Part shown: piece after piece, positions 8,200-17,081 of the stretch
How positions within the stretch are numbered: the first letter of the stretch is position 1
How the letters are laid out: each line of letters opens with the position of its first letter
Position numbers and translations under genes: made by a program
Source: Thermoanaerobaculia bacterium
GTDB lineage: Bacteria; Acidobacteriota; Thermoanaerobaculia; Multivoradales; JAHEKO01
Length of the DNA stretch: 64,000 nucleotides
Direction: 5' to 3'
Assembly (NCBI GenBank): GCA_947259925.1
Contig: CAMYOG010000037.1
Location: 7,516 to 71,515 of the forward strand
Notes under the pieces: model-generated
What the model was told of the DNA's origin: nothing
Databases searched by the model: none
Seen by the model: only the letters and a program-made list of their open reading frames with translations

Positions 8200-8601
8200 A
8201 TGAGCGACCTGACCGTAGGCAAGAAGAGAGCGAGCTGGGTGGCGCAGATCGTCGCCGCCCTGATCATGCTCCAGACCCTTTTCTTCAAGTTCACCGGCGC
8301 GCCGGAGTCGATCTACATCTTCGAGACCCTCGGCATGGAGCCGTGGGGACGCTACGGCTCCGGAATCGCCGAGCTGATCGCCAGCATCCTTCTCCTGCTA
8401 CCGGCCACCGCGGCGCTGGGCGGCGTCCTCGGTCTGGGGGTGATGGTCGGCGCGATCGGCAGCCATCTGACCAGGCTGGGCATCGAGGTGCGGGGAGATG
8501 GAGGGACCCTGTTCGCCATGGCCTGGCTGGTGACGATCTGCTGCCTGGTGGTGGTCTGGCTCCGGCGGCGCTCGCTGCCGGTGATCGGCGACCGCTTCTG
8601 A
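8200..8601 (+). CDS. DoxX-like four-helix membrane protein
   Basis: 133 residues with four membrane helices and the DoxX-family look: FFKFTGAPE near the start (the K-F-x-G motif after helix one) and GSGIAELIASILLLLP. The ATG lies 1 nt after the fusion gene's stop, with a good GGAGG at 8191-8195. Last gene of the operon; two strong hairpins follow it (8618-8684). DoxX proteins are membrane components associated with quinone or thiol redox systems and often with surface lipids; a specific reaction cannot be given. Its place next to a Rieske-containing operon fits a redox or membrane-integrity role. Confidence 0.75.
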   Translation: MSDLTVGKKRASWVAQIVAALIMLQTLFFKFTGAPESIYIFETLGMEPWGRYGSGIAELIASILLLLPATAALGGVLGLGVMVGAIGSHLTRLGIEVRGDGGTLFAMAWLVTICCLVVVWLRRRSLPVIGDRF

Positions 8602-8617
8602 TCGGCTGTACCCTCCC

Positions 8618-8684
8618 CTCTCGGGACGAGAGAGAGTGCCGGGAGGTGGTGTCCCTCTCCCCCCGGTGAGGGGTGGGAGAGGGA
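8618..8684 (+). terminator. Two consecutive hairpins after the operon
   Basis: First hairpin: CTCTCG at 8618-8623, loop GGA, CGAGAG at 8627-8632. Second: TCCCTCTCCC at 8652-8661 pairs with GGGAGAGGGA at 8675-8684, and the inner CCCC/GGGG extends the stem to a single-base bulge around GGTGA. There is no T-run, so this is either a strong GC-only terminator or an intergenic palindromic repeat of the kind dispersed in GC-rich genomes. The following 70 nt are purine-rich and hold nothing else recognisable. Confidence 0.5.
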
Positions 8685-8758
8685 GTCGGGTGCCGGGCGG
8701 GTGGGAAAGGGTGAGGGGGGCGTCCGATGGATTCCGATAGAGTCGCCGTCCGATACTG

Positions 8759-9862
8759 ATGAAGATCCGGAAGATCTCCGCGTTCCAGGTCGACCTGCCT
8801 CTCCACGAGGGCAGCTACAACTGGTCGGGCGGCAAGTCGGTCGAGGTATTCGACTCGACCATCGTCCGGATCCAGACCGACGACGGGGTCGTGGGGCACG
8901 GCGAGGTCTGTCCGCTCGGGCCGTTCTATCTGCCGGCCTACGCCGCCGGTGCGCGCGCCGGTATCGCCGAGCTCGCGCCCCATCTGATCGGTGAGGACCC
9001 CCTCGATCTCGAGCGCCTCAATCGCTCGATGGACGCGGCGCTCAAGGGTCATCCGTACGCCAAGTCGGCTCTCGACATGGCGTGCTGGGACATCCTCGGC
9101 AAGGTAGCTGGCCTGCCGGTCTGCACGCTGCTCGGCGGCCGTTACGGCGACGAGTTCCCGCTCTACCGGGCGATCTCCCAGGAGTCGCCCGAGGCGATGG
9201 CGGGCAAGGTGGCCGGCTACCGCGCCGAGGGCTACCGCAAGTTCCAGCTCAAGGTCGGCGCCGATCCGCACACCGACATCGAGCGGATCCAGGCCGTCGC
9301 CGCCGAGCTCGAGCGCGGCGACGTCCTGATCGCCGATGCCAACACCGGCTGGCTGATGCACGACGCCGCGCGGGTCGTGCGCGGCGTGCACGACGTCGAC
9401 GTCTACATCGAGCAGCCCTGTCTCTCCTACGAGGAGTGCCTGACCATCCGGCGCCGAACCGACCATCCGTTCGTCCTCGACGAGACCATCGACGGGCTTC
9501 CGATCCTCCTGCGGGCCCACGCCGACGGCGCCATGGACGCGGTCAACATCAAGATCAGCAAGTTCGGCGGCCTCACCCGCGCCCGCCAGGCGCGCGATCT
9601 GTGCGTCTCGCTCGGCATCGCGATGACCGTCGAGGACAGCTGGGGCGGCGACGTCACGACCGCGGCGATCGCCCACCTGGCGCACTCGACGCCGCCCGAG
9701 CTGCTCTTCACCGCGACCGACTTCAACAGCTACGTGACCGTCTCGACCGCCGAAGGCGCGCCGCAGAGGACGAACGGGATGCTGGCGGCCTCGACCGAGC
9801 CGGGGCTCGGCATCGCACCGAGAGAAGAAGTTCTCGGCGAGACAGTGCTGCAGGTCGACTGA
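8759..9862 (+). CDS. Enolase-superfamily enzyme, probable cis-3-hydroxy-L-proline dehydratase
   Basis: 367 residues, full length for the mandelate racemase/muconate lactonising group. N-terminal capping domain 1-125 with [15 protein letters not shown] and [14 protein letters not shown], a pattern I associate with cis-3-hydroxy-L-proline dehydratases (dehydration to 1-pyrroline-2-carboxylate). Barrel domain: KFQLK with general-base K165, metal ligands D193 (ADAN), E219 (EQP) and D241-E242, and K265/K268 in NIKISKFGG on the opposite face. Two lysines facing the metal site fit a proline-type substrate. Start ATG at 8759; followed 56 nt later by the MBL-fold gene on the same strand. An alternative is a related amino-acid racemase or dipeptide epimerase; superfamily certain, substrate likely. 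Confidence 0.8.
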   Translation: MKIRKISAFQVDLPLHEGSYNWSGGKSVEVFDSTIVRIQTDDGVVGHGEVCPLGPFYLPAYAAGARAGIAELAPHLIGEDPLDLERLNRSMDAALKGHPYAKSALDMACWDILGKVAGLPVCTLLGGRYGDEFPLYRAISQESPEAMAGKVAGYRAEGYRKFQLKVGADPHTDIERIQAVAAELERGDVLIADANTGWLMHDAARVVRGVHDVDVYIEQPCLSYEECLTIRRRTDHPFVLDETIDGLPILLRAHADGAMDAVNIKISKFGGLTRARQARDLCVSLGIAMTVEDSWGGDVTTAAIAHLAHSTPPELLFTATDFNSYVTVSTAEGAPQRTNGMLAASTEPGLGIAPREEVLGETVLQVD

Positions 9863-9918
9863 ACGGCGGTCCGGAAGAGCCGGCCCAGACCCTCAGCTCG
9901 CACAAGAAGGAGTCCTCA

Positions 9919-10827
9919 ATGTCAGTGATGTCGAGAGCCATGGCCGTCCTGGGTGCCACCCTGCTCGCCCTCGCCATATCGGTGCCTGCGGCCGGCGAGA
10001 ACGCTCGAGCGCACGAGATCAACGATGGCGTCTACAGCTTCACCCTGGGCCTGGGGAATCACTCGATGTTCGTGGTCGGAGAGGACGGTGTCGCGGTCTT
10101 CGACACGTTCGATTCAGGGCACTCGCAGGCGATGCTCGCGGCAATTCGAGACTTGACCGACAAGCCGATCCGGTACGCGTTTCACAGCCACAACCACTGG
10201 GACCACGCGAGCGGTGGACAGGTCTTCAAGGACACCGGTGCGCAGACGGTCATGCATGCGCTGGCGACCGAGTGGCTGGCGGCCCATCCGGGTCGGGATA
10301 CGGCGACTCCGGACATGGTCTGGTCGGGTGAGCGGCGCGACATCGACGTGGGCGACTTCACCGTCGAGATGCGCTACCTGGGCCTCAATCACGGCCTCGG
10401 CATGACGGTGTTCACCATCCCCGAGCGCAAGGCCGCCTTCTTCGCCGATCTAGTGAACCCGAACCGGGTCATGTTCGCCGTCGTACCGGACTTCAACATC
10501 GGGGAATGGGAGCGGACGCTGACGGAGATCCTCGATCTCGAGTTCGATATCGCCGTCTGTACCCACAACGAGCTTCCCACGGACGAGGCGGTGAAGGGCT
10601 GTACTCGAGCGCATGTCGAGGAGGAACGGCAGTTCATCCGCGACCTGCGCAACGCGATCCTGGAGGAGTTCCAGAAGGGGACCGGTTTCCTGGACGTTCC
10701 GAAGGCCGTGAAGCTGCCGCAGTATGCGCACTGGGTCGGCTACGACGACTGGCTGGAGATGAACACCCTGAGGCTGATGACCGACCTCTGGATGGGCCCC
10801 TTTCCCTGGTATCCGGAGACCGAGTAG
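9919..10827 (+). CDS. Secreted metallo-beta-lactamase-fold hydrolase
   Basis: 302 residues. Signal peptide 1-25 (ending VPAAG). The zinc motif is HNHWDH (H91, H93, D95, H96), preceded by the usual FDTF strand. Further ligands are likely H in LGLNHGLGM and H in VCTHNELP. Start ATG 9919 with AAGGAG at 9906-9911. The class is subclass B3/QSOX-like MBL proteins that include lactonases and phosphodiesterases, many not beta-lactamases; the periplasmic location is clear, the substrate is not. It may be co-transcribed with the dehydratase gene upstream. Confidence 0.8.
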   Translation: MSVMSRAMAVLGATLLALAISVPAAGENARAHEINDGVYSFTLGLGNHSMFVVGEDGVAVFDTFDSGHSQAMLAAIRDLTDKPIRYAFHSHNHWDHASGGQVFKDTGAQTVMHALATEWLAAHPGRDTATPDMVWSGERRDIDVGDFTVEMRYLGLNHGLGMTVFTIPERKAAFFADLVNPNRVMFAVVPDFNIGEWERTLTEILDLEFDIAVCTHNELPTDEAVKGCTRAHVEEERQFIRDLRNAILEEFQKGTGFLDVPKAVKLPQYAHWVGYDDWLEMNTLRLMTDLWMGPFPWYPETE

Positions 10828-10854
10828 GCGCGGCCGGTCCCGGGCTCGCCGCTC

Positions 10855-13263
10855 CTACAGCGCCGCGACGACCTCGCCCGGAACCGCCGGCTCGAGCGAG
10901 ATCTTCAATCGCTCCAGCAGCTCTCCAAAGCGAGGATCGGCGCGCACGGCAGTCAGGCTCGGGGACGTGGCGACCCATGGCATCCAGCGGTGCCGCCGCT
11001 CGTAGGCGGTCTCGAGCCACCGGAACGCGCCATCGGTGTCGCCGAGGGTGTCGTAGACGGAAGCGATCCCGAACGCATCGACGCCGTCCCGCTCCAGATC
11101 ATCGAGCATCCGGCGCGCCTCGTCGACGCGGCCGGCACGGCCATAGACGAGGGCCAGCCCCCAGGTCCAGGCCGGGTTGAGCTCGGCGGCCTTCTCCGTC
11201 GCCGCGATCGCCTCGTCGTGGCGGCCCAGATCCGACAGCACCCCACCTAGCTGCCACCAGCAGAACGAGCACCCGGGCGCCAGGTCGAGCGCCCCGCGCG
11301 CCTCGTCCAGGGCCGCGTCGAGCTCGCCGGCCCAGTGGAGGATTCCGCTCAGCCACGCGGTGAAGACCGGTGACAGCGGGTCGAGCCGCTTGGCCTCGCG
11401 CGCGTGCTCGATCGCCTCGTCCCAACGCCCGAAGATGGCGTAGAACCATGAGTAGTGCGCGTGGCCTTCGGCCAGATTCGGATTGAGAGCCACCGCCTTC
11501 TCGAACGCAGCGCCGGCGGCCGGGAAGTCCCACTCGTAGTACATCAGGGCGTCGGCCAGCGCCGCATGGGCCATAGCGGAGGTCGGATCGAGCTCCAACG
11601 CCCGGTTCGCGGCGCCGACCGCGCGCGGAAAGTAGAGGTCGGACGGCCCGGTGTCGTGGCCGACCCGGATATAACCCAGCGCCAGTCCGGCGTACGCCAA
11701 CGGGTCGGCCGGATCCTTGTCTATGGCCTCGTTCAGAAACTCGATGCCCTTCGCGAACCCCTCGCTGGTGCCCTTGCTCAGATGGTGCATGCCACGTAGA
11801 TACGCCTCGTAGGCCTCGGAGTCGATCGTACGGCGGTCCGCCAGGCGGCTCTCGGCTTCCGGCGTCAGCGTGACTTCGATGTTCTCGGCGATAGCGCTCG
11901 CGACTTCGCTCTGGAGCATCAGAACGCTGGTCAGCTCGCGCTCGAAGCTCTCAGCCCAGAGGTGCTCATCGGTAGCCGCCTCGATCAGCTTGGCCGTGAT
12001 CCGGACGCGGTCGCCCTCGCGCACCACCGAGCCCTCGACCAGCGCCTCGACGCCGAGCGCCTGGGCGATCTCCGGCAGCGCCAGATCACTGTTGATAAAG
12101 CGCATCGCCGAGGTTCGCGACACCACTCTGAGATCGCCGATCGCCGACAGATCGGTGATCAGCGCTTCGGTCATACCCGCTGCCAGGTACTCCTGGTCCG
12201 AGTCGCCCGAGTGGTTGGCGAGCGGCAGGACCGCCAGCGAGGCGACCCGCGGTGCCGCCGGGGCCGGCGTCGGGGTTGGAGCGCCGGCGCGCCACCAGGT
12301 GGCACCGAGGACCGCGGCGACGACGACGGCGGCGCCGACGAGCCAGCCCAGCCACGGACGAGGCGCCGGTCTGGCGACCGGAGCCTCCGTGGCTGTTCCG
12401 TGCCCGGAGACCAGCTCGGTCTTCAGGTCTTCGAGCTCGTTGCGGATCTCCTTGGCCGACTGGAACCGGCGCTCGACGTCCTTTTCGAGGCAGCGGCGCA
12501 CGATGCGGCCGAGCTGGTTCGGCAGGTCCGGCCGCGCCTCGGTCACCGGAGCGGGCGTGTCGCGCAGGATCGACGAGACGACCGACGCCGAGTTGTCACC
12601 CCGGAACGGCCGTGCCCCGACCGCCATCTCGTAGAGCATCACCCCGAGGGAAAAGATGTCCGTGCGATGGTCCAGCGGCGCACCCTGCACCTGCTCCGGC
12701 GACATGTAGGGCGCCGTGCCCATGACCTGTCCGACCCTGGTCATCGCCGGTTCGGTGGGCGCCTGGCTCGCGTCCAGGCCCTCTTCCGGCTGCCGCAGCT
12801 TGGCGAGCCCGAAGTCCAGGACCTTGACCCGACCCTCCCGATCCAGCATGACGTTGTCGGGCTTGAGGTCACGATGGGTCACGCCGCTCTCGTGCGCCGC
12901 CCGTAGCGCGTCGGCCAGCGGGATCGCGGTCTCCAGCAGCCGTTTCAGAGGCATCCCGCCGTCGCGAATCTGATCGCTGAGGCGCGAGCCGTCGACCAAC
13001 TGCATGGTCAAGAAGTGCATGCCGTCCGTCTCTTCCACGGAGTAGATGTGGACGATGTTCGGATGATCCAGCGTCGCCAGGGTCCTGGCCTCACGCCGGA
13101 ACCGCTCGAGGCGCTCCCAGTCGGAAGCCAGCTCCGGCGGTAGCACCTTCAAGGCCACCTGACGACCGAGCTTCGTGTCCTCGGCCCGGTAGACGGCACC
13201 CATCCCACCCTCCCCGAGCTTGTCGAGAATCTTGTAGTGGCCGACTGTCTCGCCGATCATCAC
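10855..13263 (-). CDS. Membrane Ser/Thr protein kinase with TolB-like and TPR domains
   Basis: 802 residues. Kinase domain about 10-275: LGEGGMGAVYRAED glycine loop, catalytic lysine K39 (VALKVLP), HRDLKPDN catalytic loop, DFGLAKL and GTAPYMSPEQVQG. A single membrane helix lies near 308-327 after a proline-rich linker. Outside it follows a FlgO/TolB-like nucleotide-cyclase-associated fold (SLAVLPLANHSGD through EALVEGSVV) and then TPR repeats to the C-terminus, which bind peptides or partner proteins. This architecture is typical of Acidobacteriota. The first two codons are both ATG; either could be used. Convergent with the MBL gene (stop codons 27 nt apart). Confidence 0.9.
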   Translation of the reverse strand: MMIGETVGHYKILDKLGEGGMGAVYRAEDTKLGRQVALKVLPPELASDWERLERFRREARTLATLDHPNIVHIYSVEETDGMHFLTMQLVDGSRLSDQIRDGGMPLKRLLETAIPLADALRAAHESGVTHRDLKPDNVMLDREGRVKVLDFGLAKLRQPEEGLDASQAPTEPAMTRVGQVMGTAPYMSPEQVQGAPLDHRTDIFSLGVMLYEMAVGARPFRGDNSASVVSSILRDTPAPVTEARPDLPNQLGRIVRRCLEKDVERRFQSAKEIRNELEDLKTELVSGHGTATEAPVARPAPRPWLGWLVGAAVVVAAVLGATWWRAGAPTPTPAPAAPRVASLAVLPLANHSGDSDQEYLAAGMTEALITDLSAIGDLRVVSRTSAMRFINSDLALPEIAQALGVEALVEGSVVREGDRVRITAKLIEAATDEHLWAESFERELTSVLMLQSEVASAIAENIEVTLTPEAESRLADRRTIDSEAYEAYLRGMHHLSKGTSEGFAKGIEFLNEAIDKDPADPLAYAGLALGYIRVGHDTGPSDLYFPRAVGAANRALELDPTSAMAHAALADALMYYEWDFPAAGAAFEKAVALNPNLAEGHAHYSWFYAIFGRWDEAIEHAREAKRLDPLSPVFTAWLSGILHWAGELDAALDEARGALDLAPGCSFCWWQLGGVLSDLGRHDEAIAATEKAAELNPAWTWGLALVYGRAGRVDEARRMLDDLERDGVDAFGIASVYDTLGDTDGAFRWLETAYERRHRWMPWVATSPSLTAVRADPRFGELLERLKISLEPAVPGEVVAAL

Positions 13264-13360
13264 CGCGTGGCCGCGCCCTGCCCGCGGCGGTACCGTCTCG
13301 TAATTGTCCAGCCGAGTCTAGCACTCGGTAAGACAATCGGTAACGCGAGCGGGGATCCGG

Positions 13361-13570
13361 CTACTCCACGACGAAGTCGTGCACCATGCCCTGGATGCCG
13401 AAGCCCTCCGAGATCCAGGCGTAGCGACCCGGCTCCAGGTCGAAGGTCAGGTAGCTCGCACAGTTGTCGCCTGACTCGAGACAGATGGTCGCCTCGCAGG
13501 TACGTCCGGGCGCGGTGGCGGCCGGTCGGCGCAGGGCAGGCGACCACGGGCTCGCCGCCCGCGGACTTTA
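13361..13570 (-). pseudogene. C-terminal remnant of a secreted cupredoxin-like protein
   Basis: A short open frame with no ATG or GTG start reads ...TCEATICLESGDNCASYLTF and DLEPGRYAWISEGFGIQGM, ending VHDFVVE and TAG at 13361. This is the type of C-terminal end found on secreted proteins with a cupredoxin-like or PPC-like fold (L-x-x-G-R-Y-x-W...GM-V-x-x-F-x-V). The rest of the gene is missing: a TAA interrupts the frame at about 13571, directly after the neighbouring protease gene stop. Most likely a truncated copy left by a rearrangement. It could be a coincidence of GC-rich sequence, but two cysteines and a typical terminal motif make that less likely. Confidence 0.35.
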
Positions 13571-13575
13571 GTCGT

Positions 13576-16500
13576 TCAACGATCGCCGCTCCGTTCACGC
13601 CCGCGAATCCACTCATCCAGAGCGATGACTGCGGCCTCAAGCTGGGAATCGATTCCCGCCAGCGTCTCTCCAAGGGGACGGTCCACGAACACGTCAGGCT
13701 CGCGACCTCGCCGGTCCATGTCCTCGCCGTCACCGGTCAGAGCCAGCCAAGCTCCGACCGAGAGTCGGGTGCCATCGAACAGGCTGTACCCGCGCTGACC
13801 TCTGTTCCAACCGGCAGTGCGAGTTCCGACCACTGGGCCGACACCAAGAGTTCGGAACTGGTGCGAGAAGCTCTCGGTATCGCTCAAGACCTGTTCGTTC
13901 TGGAGGAGCACTACGGGGCGATCGAGCACCGGGATTCCGTGCACCAGAGAACCCGGTGCGACCACTTTGTCTTTGAACGCGTTGAAGTGCGCCGCTCTAC
14001 GTTGCAAGTAGCTGATGGCGCGAGCCGATTCGATGCCGCCGCCGTTGTATCTCACGTCTAGGACCACACCGTCCTTGTCAAGCGCTGAAGCGCCAAGCTG
14101 GCGCCTCAACTCCTCAGTCGCACCACTGCCGAGATGCCGCCTATGGACGTACGCGAATCGCCCATCGCTCAGCCTGTCAACAAGCGCCTCATTCTCGGCG
14201 ACCCACTCACGATAACGCCCTTCCGCCACGTCATCGGTAGACCACACCTTCAGACGGACTTCGATGACCTCGCCGTCTCGCTTCACCTTCGCCGATACCT
14301 GTTCGCCAGTGCGGCTGATGAGAAGCTGGTGAAGATTGACGCCGACGCTCAGCTCTATCCCGTCGAGCGAGGTGACCTCGTCTCCGGTCTGCAGGCCGAT
14401 ACCTTGTTCGTTCCCGACGGGCACCACCGACGAGACGACGAAGCGGCCCGATCTGAGCGCCCGGCCATCGAAATCGACAGCCAGGTCGCCCACCGACTCG
14501 GCATCGGCCTCGGGGTCTCCCCAGACGTTGATATGCGACGCGTTCAGCTCGCCCAGCATCATGCGAATCGCCGTCATGAAGTCGAAATCGTTCACTGCTC
14601 CACGGACATAGGGTGTGTATCGTCGGCAGAGGGCCTCAAGGTCGCTTCCGTCGTCGCTGACGCCGCTGAACCAGTCGCGGAAGACCAGACAAGCTTGCCG
14701 AAACAGGGCTAGGCGCTTCGTCGCCGGCTCGATCGCGAACTCGGCCTCGAGCTCTATTTCCTTGGGCTCGCGAGGCCCCTCGGAAGCACGGTAGAGGGAA
14801 CCGTTGCTAAGAAAGACCACAGAACCATCCTCCAGGGCGTCCGCGGCGGCAATCCGACCTGGCGCGACCAGCTCGAAGTCCTCAAGCCCGCCTTTCGTGA
14901 TGGCGGCTCGCCATAGCCCTCGCCGGCCGAGCGACCTGCCGGAGAGGAGTGCCTTTGAACCGTCCCGGCTGACAGCATCGAGAATCAGGGACTCGTTGGC
15001 AGGTAGAAGGTAGTGGACATCACCGGTTGGCTCGGTGCCGCCCCAGCGCTCGTCATCGGGATCAGAGGTCCATGTGGGTACATCCACCCTGGCGACCTGA
15101 CGGGTCTCGCGCGTCGTCCAAGTGCTTAGCATCAGACTGCGCCCGTCAGGCGTCCAACTCAGGCCGTTGAAGTAGACGTCCGGAAAGTCCGTCAGCCGCA
15201 TGCGGCTGTTCCGACCATCCGTCGGAGCGAGCCAGACGTTCGACAGCCAGTTTTGGTCAGAGACGAGGAATGCGATCAACCGGCCGTCCGGTGACCAGGC
15301 GATTTCGGGATCGACCATGAGGCCAGCGACTATCTCGACGATTTCCCGACTATCGACATCGACGATCTTGAGTCGATCCTCTCCTTCGACAAAGGCAACG
15401 CGCCTCCCATTGGGACTGAAGCGCAGGTTTCGTTCGCTGGCTATTGTCGACGTCAGTCGCGTCTCTCGTGGCTTCACCAGATCGTAGGCGAAGACGTCAA
15501 AATAGCCGTCTCGGAGTGCCACGTATGCCAGGAGTCTCCCGTCGGAACTCAGGCGCACGTCTCGCTCTGGCTGGGACGTCTCGGTAACGCGGACGAGCCC
15601 TCCGGAATCGAGTGACTGGAGGAACACGTCGCCATGGATGACCACGACGACGCGGCCGTGGTCCGCGTCGAGGTGGAACTCCGAGACGCGGGACGACTTC
15701 TCCGACCGCCTCGGCTCTTGATCGATCTCCTCCGGAAGAAGTGTGATCTCGAGTCGTTTTGGCGAGCTACCCTCGCGAACGGTCCAGATCGCAAAGTCGC
15801 GTTCGAAGGCTACGGTTCCGTCATTTGCCATCGTTGGCCAGCACACCCGGCCGTGATCGAAGTTGGTGATCAACCGGCGCTGTCCGGTCAACCCCTGGTA
15901 GGCCAGGTTTTCAGTTCCGTCCGGCGAGTACTCGTCGGTCACCAGGTAGACGCCTCGGCCATCGGGCACCCACAGCGGCCAGGAGTCCTTGCCCTCGAAG
16001 GTGGTGAGCTTCTCGAAGCGGTTCGATCCCGGGTCCACGGGCTTTATCCAGACGTCGGTCGCGTCGTCGGTTCGGGGGCCCATACGCCACCACTGGCGTA
16101 CGCGGTCGTTGGAATTAAAGGCGAGCCACTTCCCATCGGGCGACACGCTGGCGTTGTACTCGCCCTCGTAGCGGGCGCGGCTGACCGGGAATGGCGTTCC
16201 GCCTGCGGTCGGTACGGCGAAGAGGTCCGTATATCCGCTGATGTCGGCTCGGCTGCTCGAGAAGTAGACCCATCGGCCGTCCGGACTCCAGTCTTCCGTG
16301 GCGTCTTCGGCACTGTGGAAGGTGAGGCGCCTCTCGTCCGAAGAGTCGAGATCGACCACAAACACGTCGCCCTTGCCCGAGCGCAAGCTGGTGAATGCAA
16401 TCCGATCGCCCGCTGGGGCAAACCGAGGCCGCGACGCGTGAACCGGATCGTCGACAAGGAGGCGCGCTTCCCCGCCGGCCGCGGGAACCAGATACAGGTC

Positions 16501-16623
16501 GCCGTTGACGATGAATGCGAGCTGGCTCCCATCCGGCGAGATCGCTGGCTGACGCAGCATGATGGAGGTCTCGGGCGGCCCCTGCAAAGTCACGAGTGCC
16601 AGGATCAAGGGGAAGATGACCAT
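13576..16623 (-). CDS. Tricorn-like protease (beta-propellers, PDZ, S41 core)
   Basis: 1015 residues, a full-length tricorn homologue with an N-terminal signal-like segment (MVIFPLILALVTLQG). Residues about 20-620 hold TolB/WD40-like propeller blades with repeated SPDG motifs (for example QPAISPDGSQLAF, ASVSPDGKWLAF). Then the C1 helical domain, a PDZ domain (GLQTGDEVTSLDG) and the S41 core. Catalytic residues by alignment: S696-H697 (LNASHIN), nucleophile S914 (VLSDTES), and D970 at the position usually occupied by Glu in E-N-x-G-x-x-PD (here MDRRGREPDV). The family cleaves peptides released by other proteases; the signal segment suggests periplasmic rather than cytosolic work. Codon use is less GC-extreme than in neighbouring genes. 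Confidence 0.85.
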   Translation of the reverse strand: MVIFPLILALVTLQGPPETSIMLRQPAISPDGSQLAFIVNGDLYLVPAAGGEARLLVDDPVHASRPRFAPAGDRIAFTSLRSGKGDVFVVDLDSSDERRLTFHSAEDATEDWSPDGRWVYFSSSRADISGYTDLFAVPTAGGTPFPVSRARYEGEYNASVSPDGKWLAFNSNDRVRQWWRMGPRTDDATDVWIKPVDPGSNRFEKLTTFEGKDSWPLWVPDGRGVYLVTDEYSPDGTENLAYQGLTGQRRLITNFDHGRVCWPTMANDGTVAFERDFAIWTVREGSSPKRLEITLLPEEIDQEPRRSEKSSRVSEFHLDADHGRVVVVIHGDVFLQSLDSGGLVRVTETSQPERDVRLSSDGRLLAYVALRDGYFDVFAYDLVKPRETRLTSTIASERNLRFSPNGRRVAFVEGEDRLKIVDVDSREIVEIVAGLMVDPEIAWSPDGRLIAFLVSDQNWLSNVWLAPTDGRNSRMRLTDFPDVYFNGLSWTPDGRSLMLSTWTTRETRQVARVDVPTWTSDPDDERWGGTEPTGDVHYLLPANESLILDAVSRDGSKALLSGRSLGRRGLWRAAITKGGLEDFELVAPGRIAAADALEDGSVVFLSNGSLYRASEGPREPKEIELEAEFAIEPATKRLALFRQACLVFRDWFSGVSDDGSDLEALCRRYTPYVRGAVNDFDFMTAIRMMLGELNASHINVWGDPEADAESVGDLAVDFDGRALRSGRFVVSSVVPVGNEQGIGLQTGDEVTSLDGIELSVGVNLHQLLISRTGEQVSAKVKRDGEVIEVRLKVWSTDDVAEGRYREWVAENEALVDRLSDGRFAYVHRRHLGSGATEELRRQLGASALDKDGVVLDVRYNGGGIESARAISYLQRRAAHFNAFKDKVVAPGSLVHGIPVLDRPVVLLQNEQVLSDTESFSHQFRTLGVGPVVGTRTAGWNRGQRGYSLFDGTRLSVGAWLALTGDGEDMDRRGREPDVFVDRPLGETLAGIDSQLEAAVIALDEWIRGRERSGDR

Positions 16624-16767
16624 TACGGGGCTACTCCGCTCTCCTCATTCCGACGCCTGCCGTTCTCACCGAGCTACCCCGCAAGCGTACCTCCATGTCT
16701 CACCCAACTACGTAGCGACTATGCCCGTGCGCGCGCCGACGATTGCGGCAAGTGCCTCTCGACGTAC

Positions 16768-16968
16768 ATGCGAATCGTCGCTCTTGGGAGCATCCCTCGA
16801 GCGCGACCCCGCCGTATCGAGGAGAAGGCCGTTTACCAGCTCGGCAAGATCGGGAACAACCTCAACCAACTCGCGAAGGTGGCCAACGCCACGGGGCAGA
16901 TCCGTCAGGTTCAAAGCCTCGAGCAGGCGCTCAAAGAACTTCTCAACGCGGTCCGCGTGCTGGCCTAG
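16768..16968 (+). pseudogene. MobC-like plasmid mobilisation protein fragment
   Basis: A 66-codon frame whose last 50 residues have the MobC relaxosome-protein signature: YQLGKIGNNLNQLAKVANAT followed by an amphipathic helix LEQALKELLNAVRVLA and a stop. MobC proteins are about 100-130 residues and help the relaxase open the origin of transfer. Here the DNA-binding N-terminal half is missing and no relaxase gene (mobA/virD2) is next to it, so this is a relic. It sits head to tail with the broken hicA on the other strand and marks a former plasmid or integrative element. Confidence 0.55.
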
Positions 16969-16979
16969 CCCGAGACGAG

Positions 16980-17079
16980 CTACAGAAGCTTCCTGAACTC
17001 CTCTACCGTGAGGCCCGCCGTCTCTCACGATGCCTCCAAGCGTCGCGCGCTTGTGGTTCACGCCCGGGATGCGCGGCAA
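16980..17079 (-). pseudogene. hicA: Broken HicA toxin (internal deletion and frameshift)
   Basis: The start (TTG at 17079) reads LPRIPGVNHKRA, the usual N-terminus of a HicA mRNA interferase. It then jumps straight to GGIVRDGG, which in intact HicA follows about 30 residues later, so the central double-stranded-RNA-binding part with the catalytic histidine is deleted. After GGIVRDGG the original ending LTVEEFRKLL and TAG (16980-16982) is present but in another frame, so a frameshift has followed the deletion. The toxin cannot be active. Confidence 0.65.
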
Positions 17080-17081
17080 AC

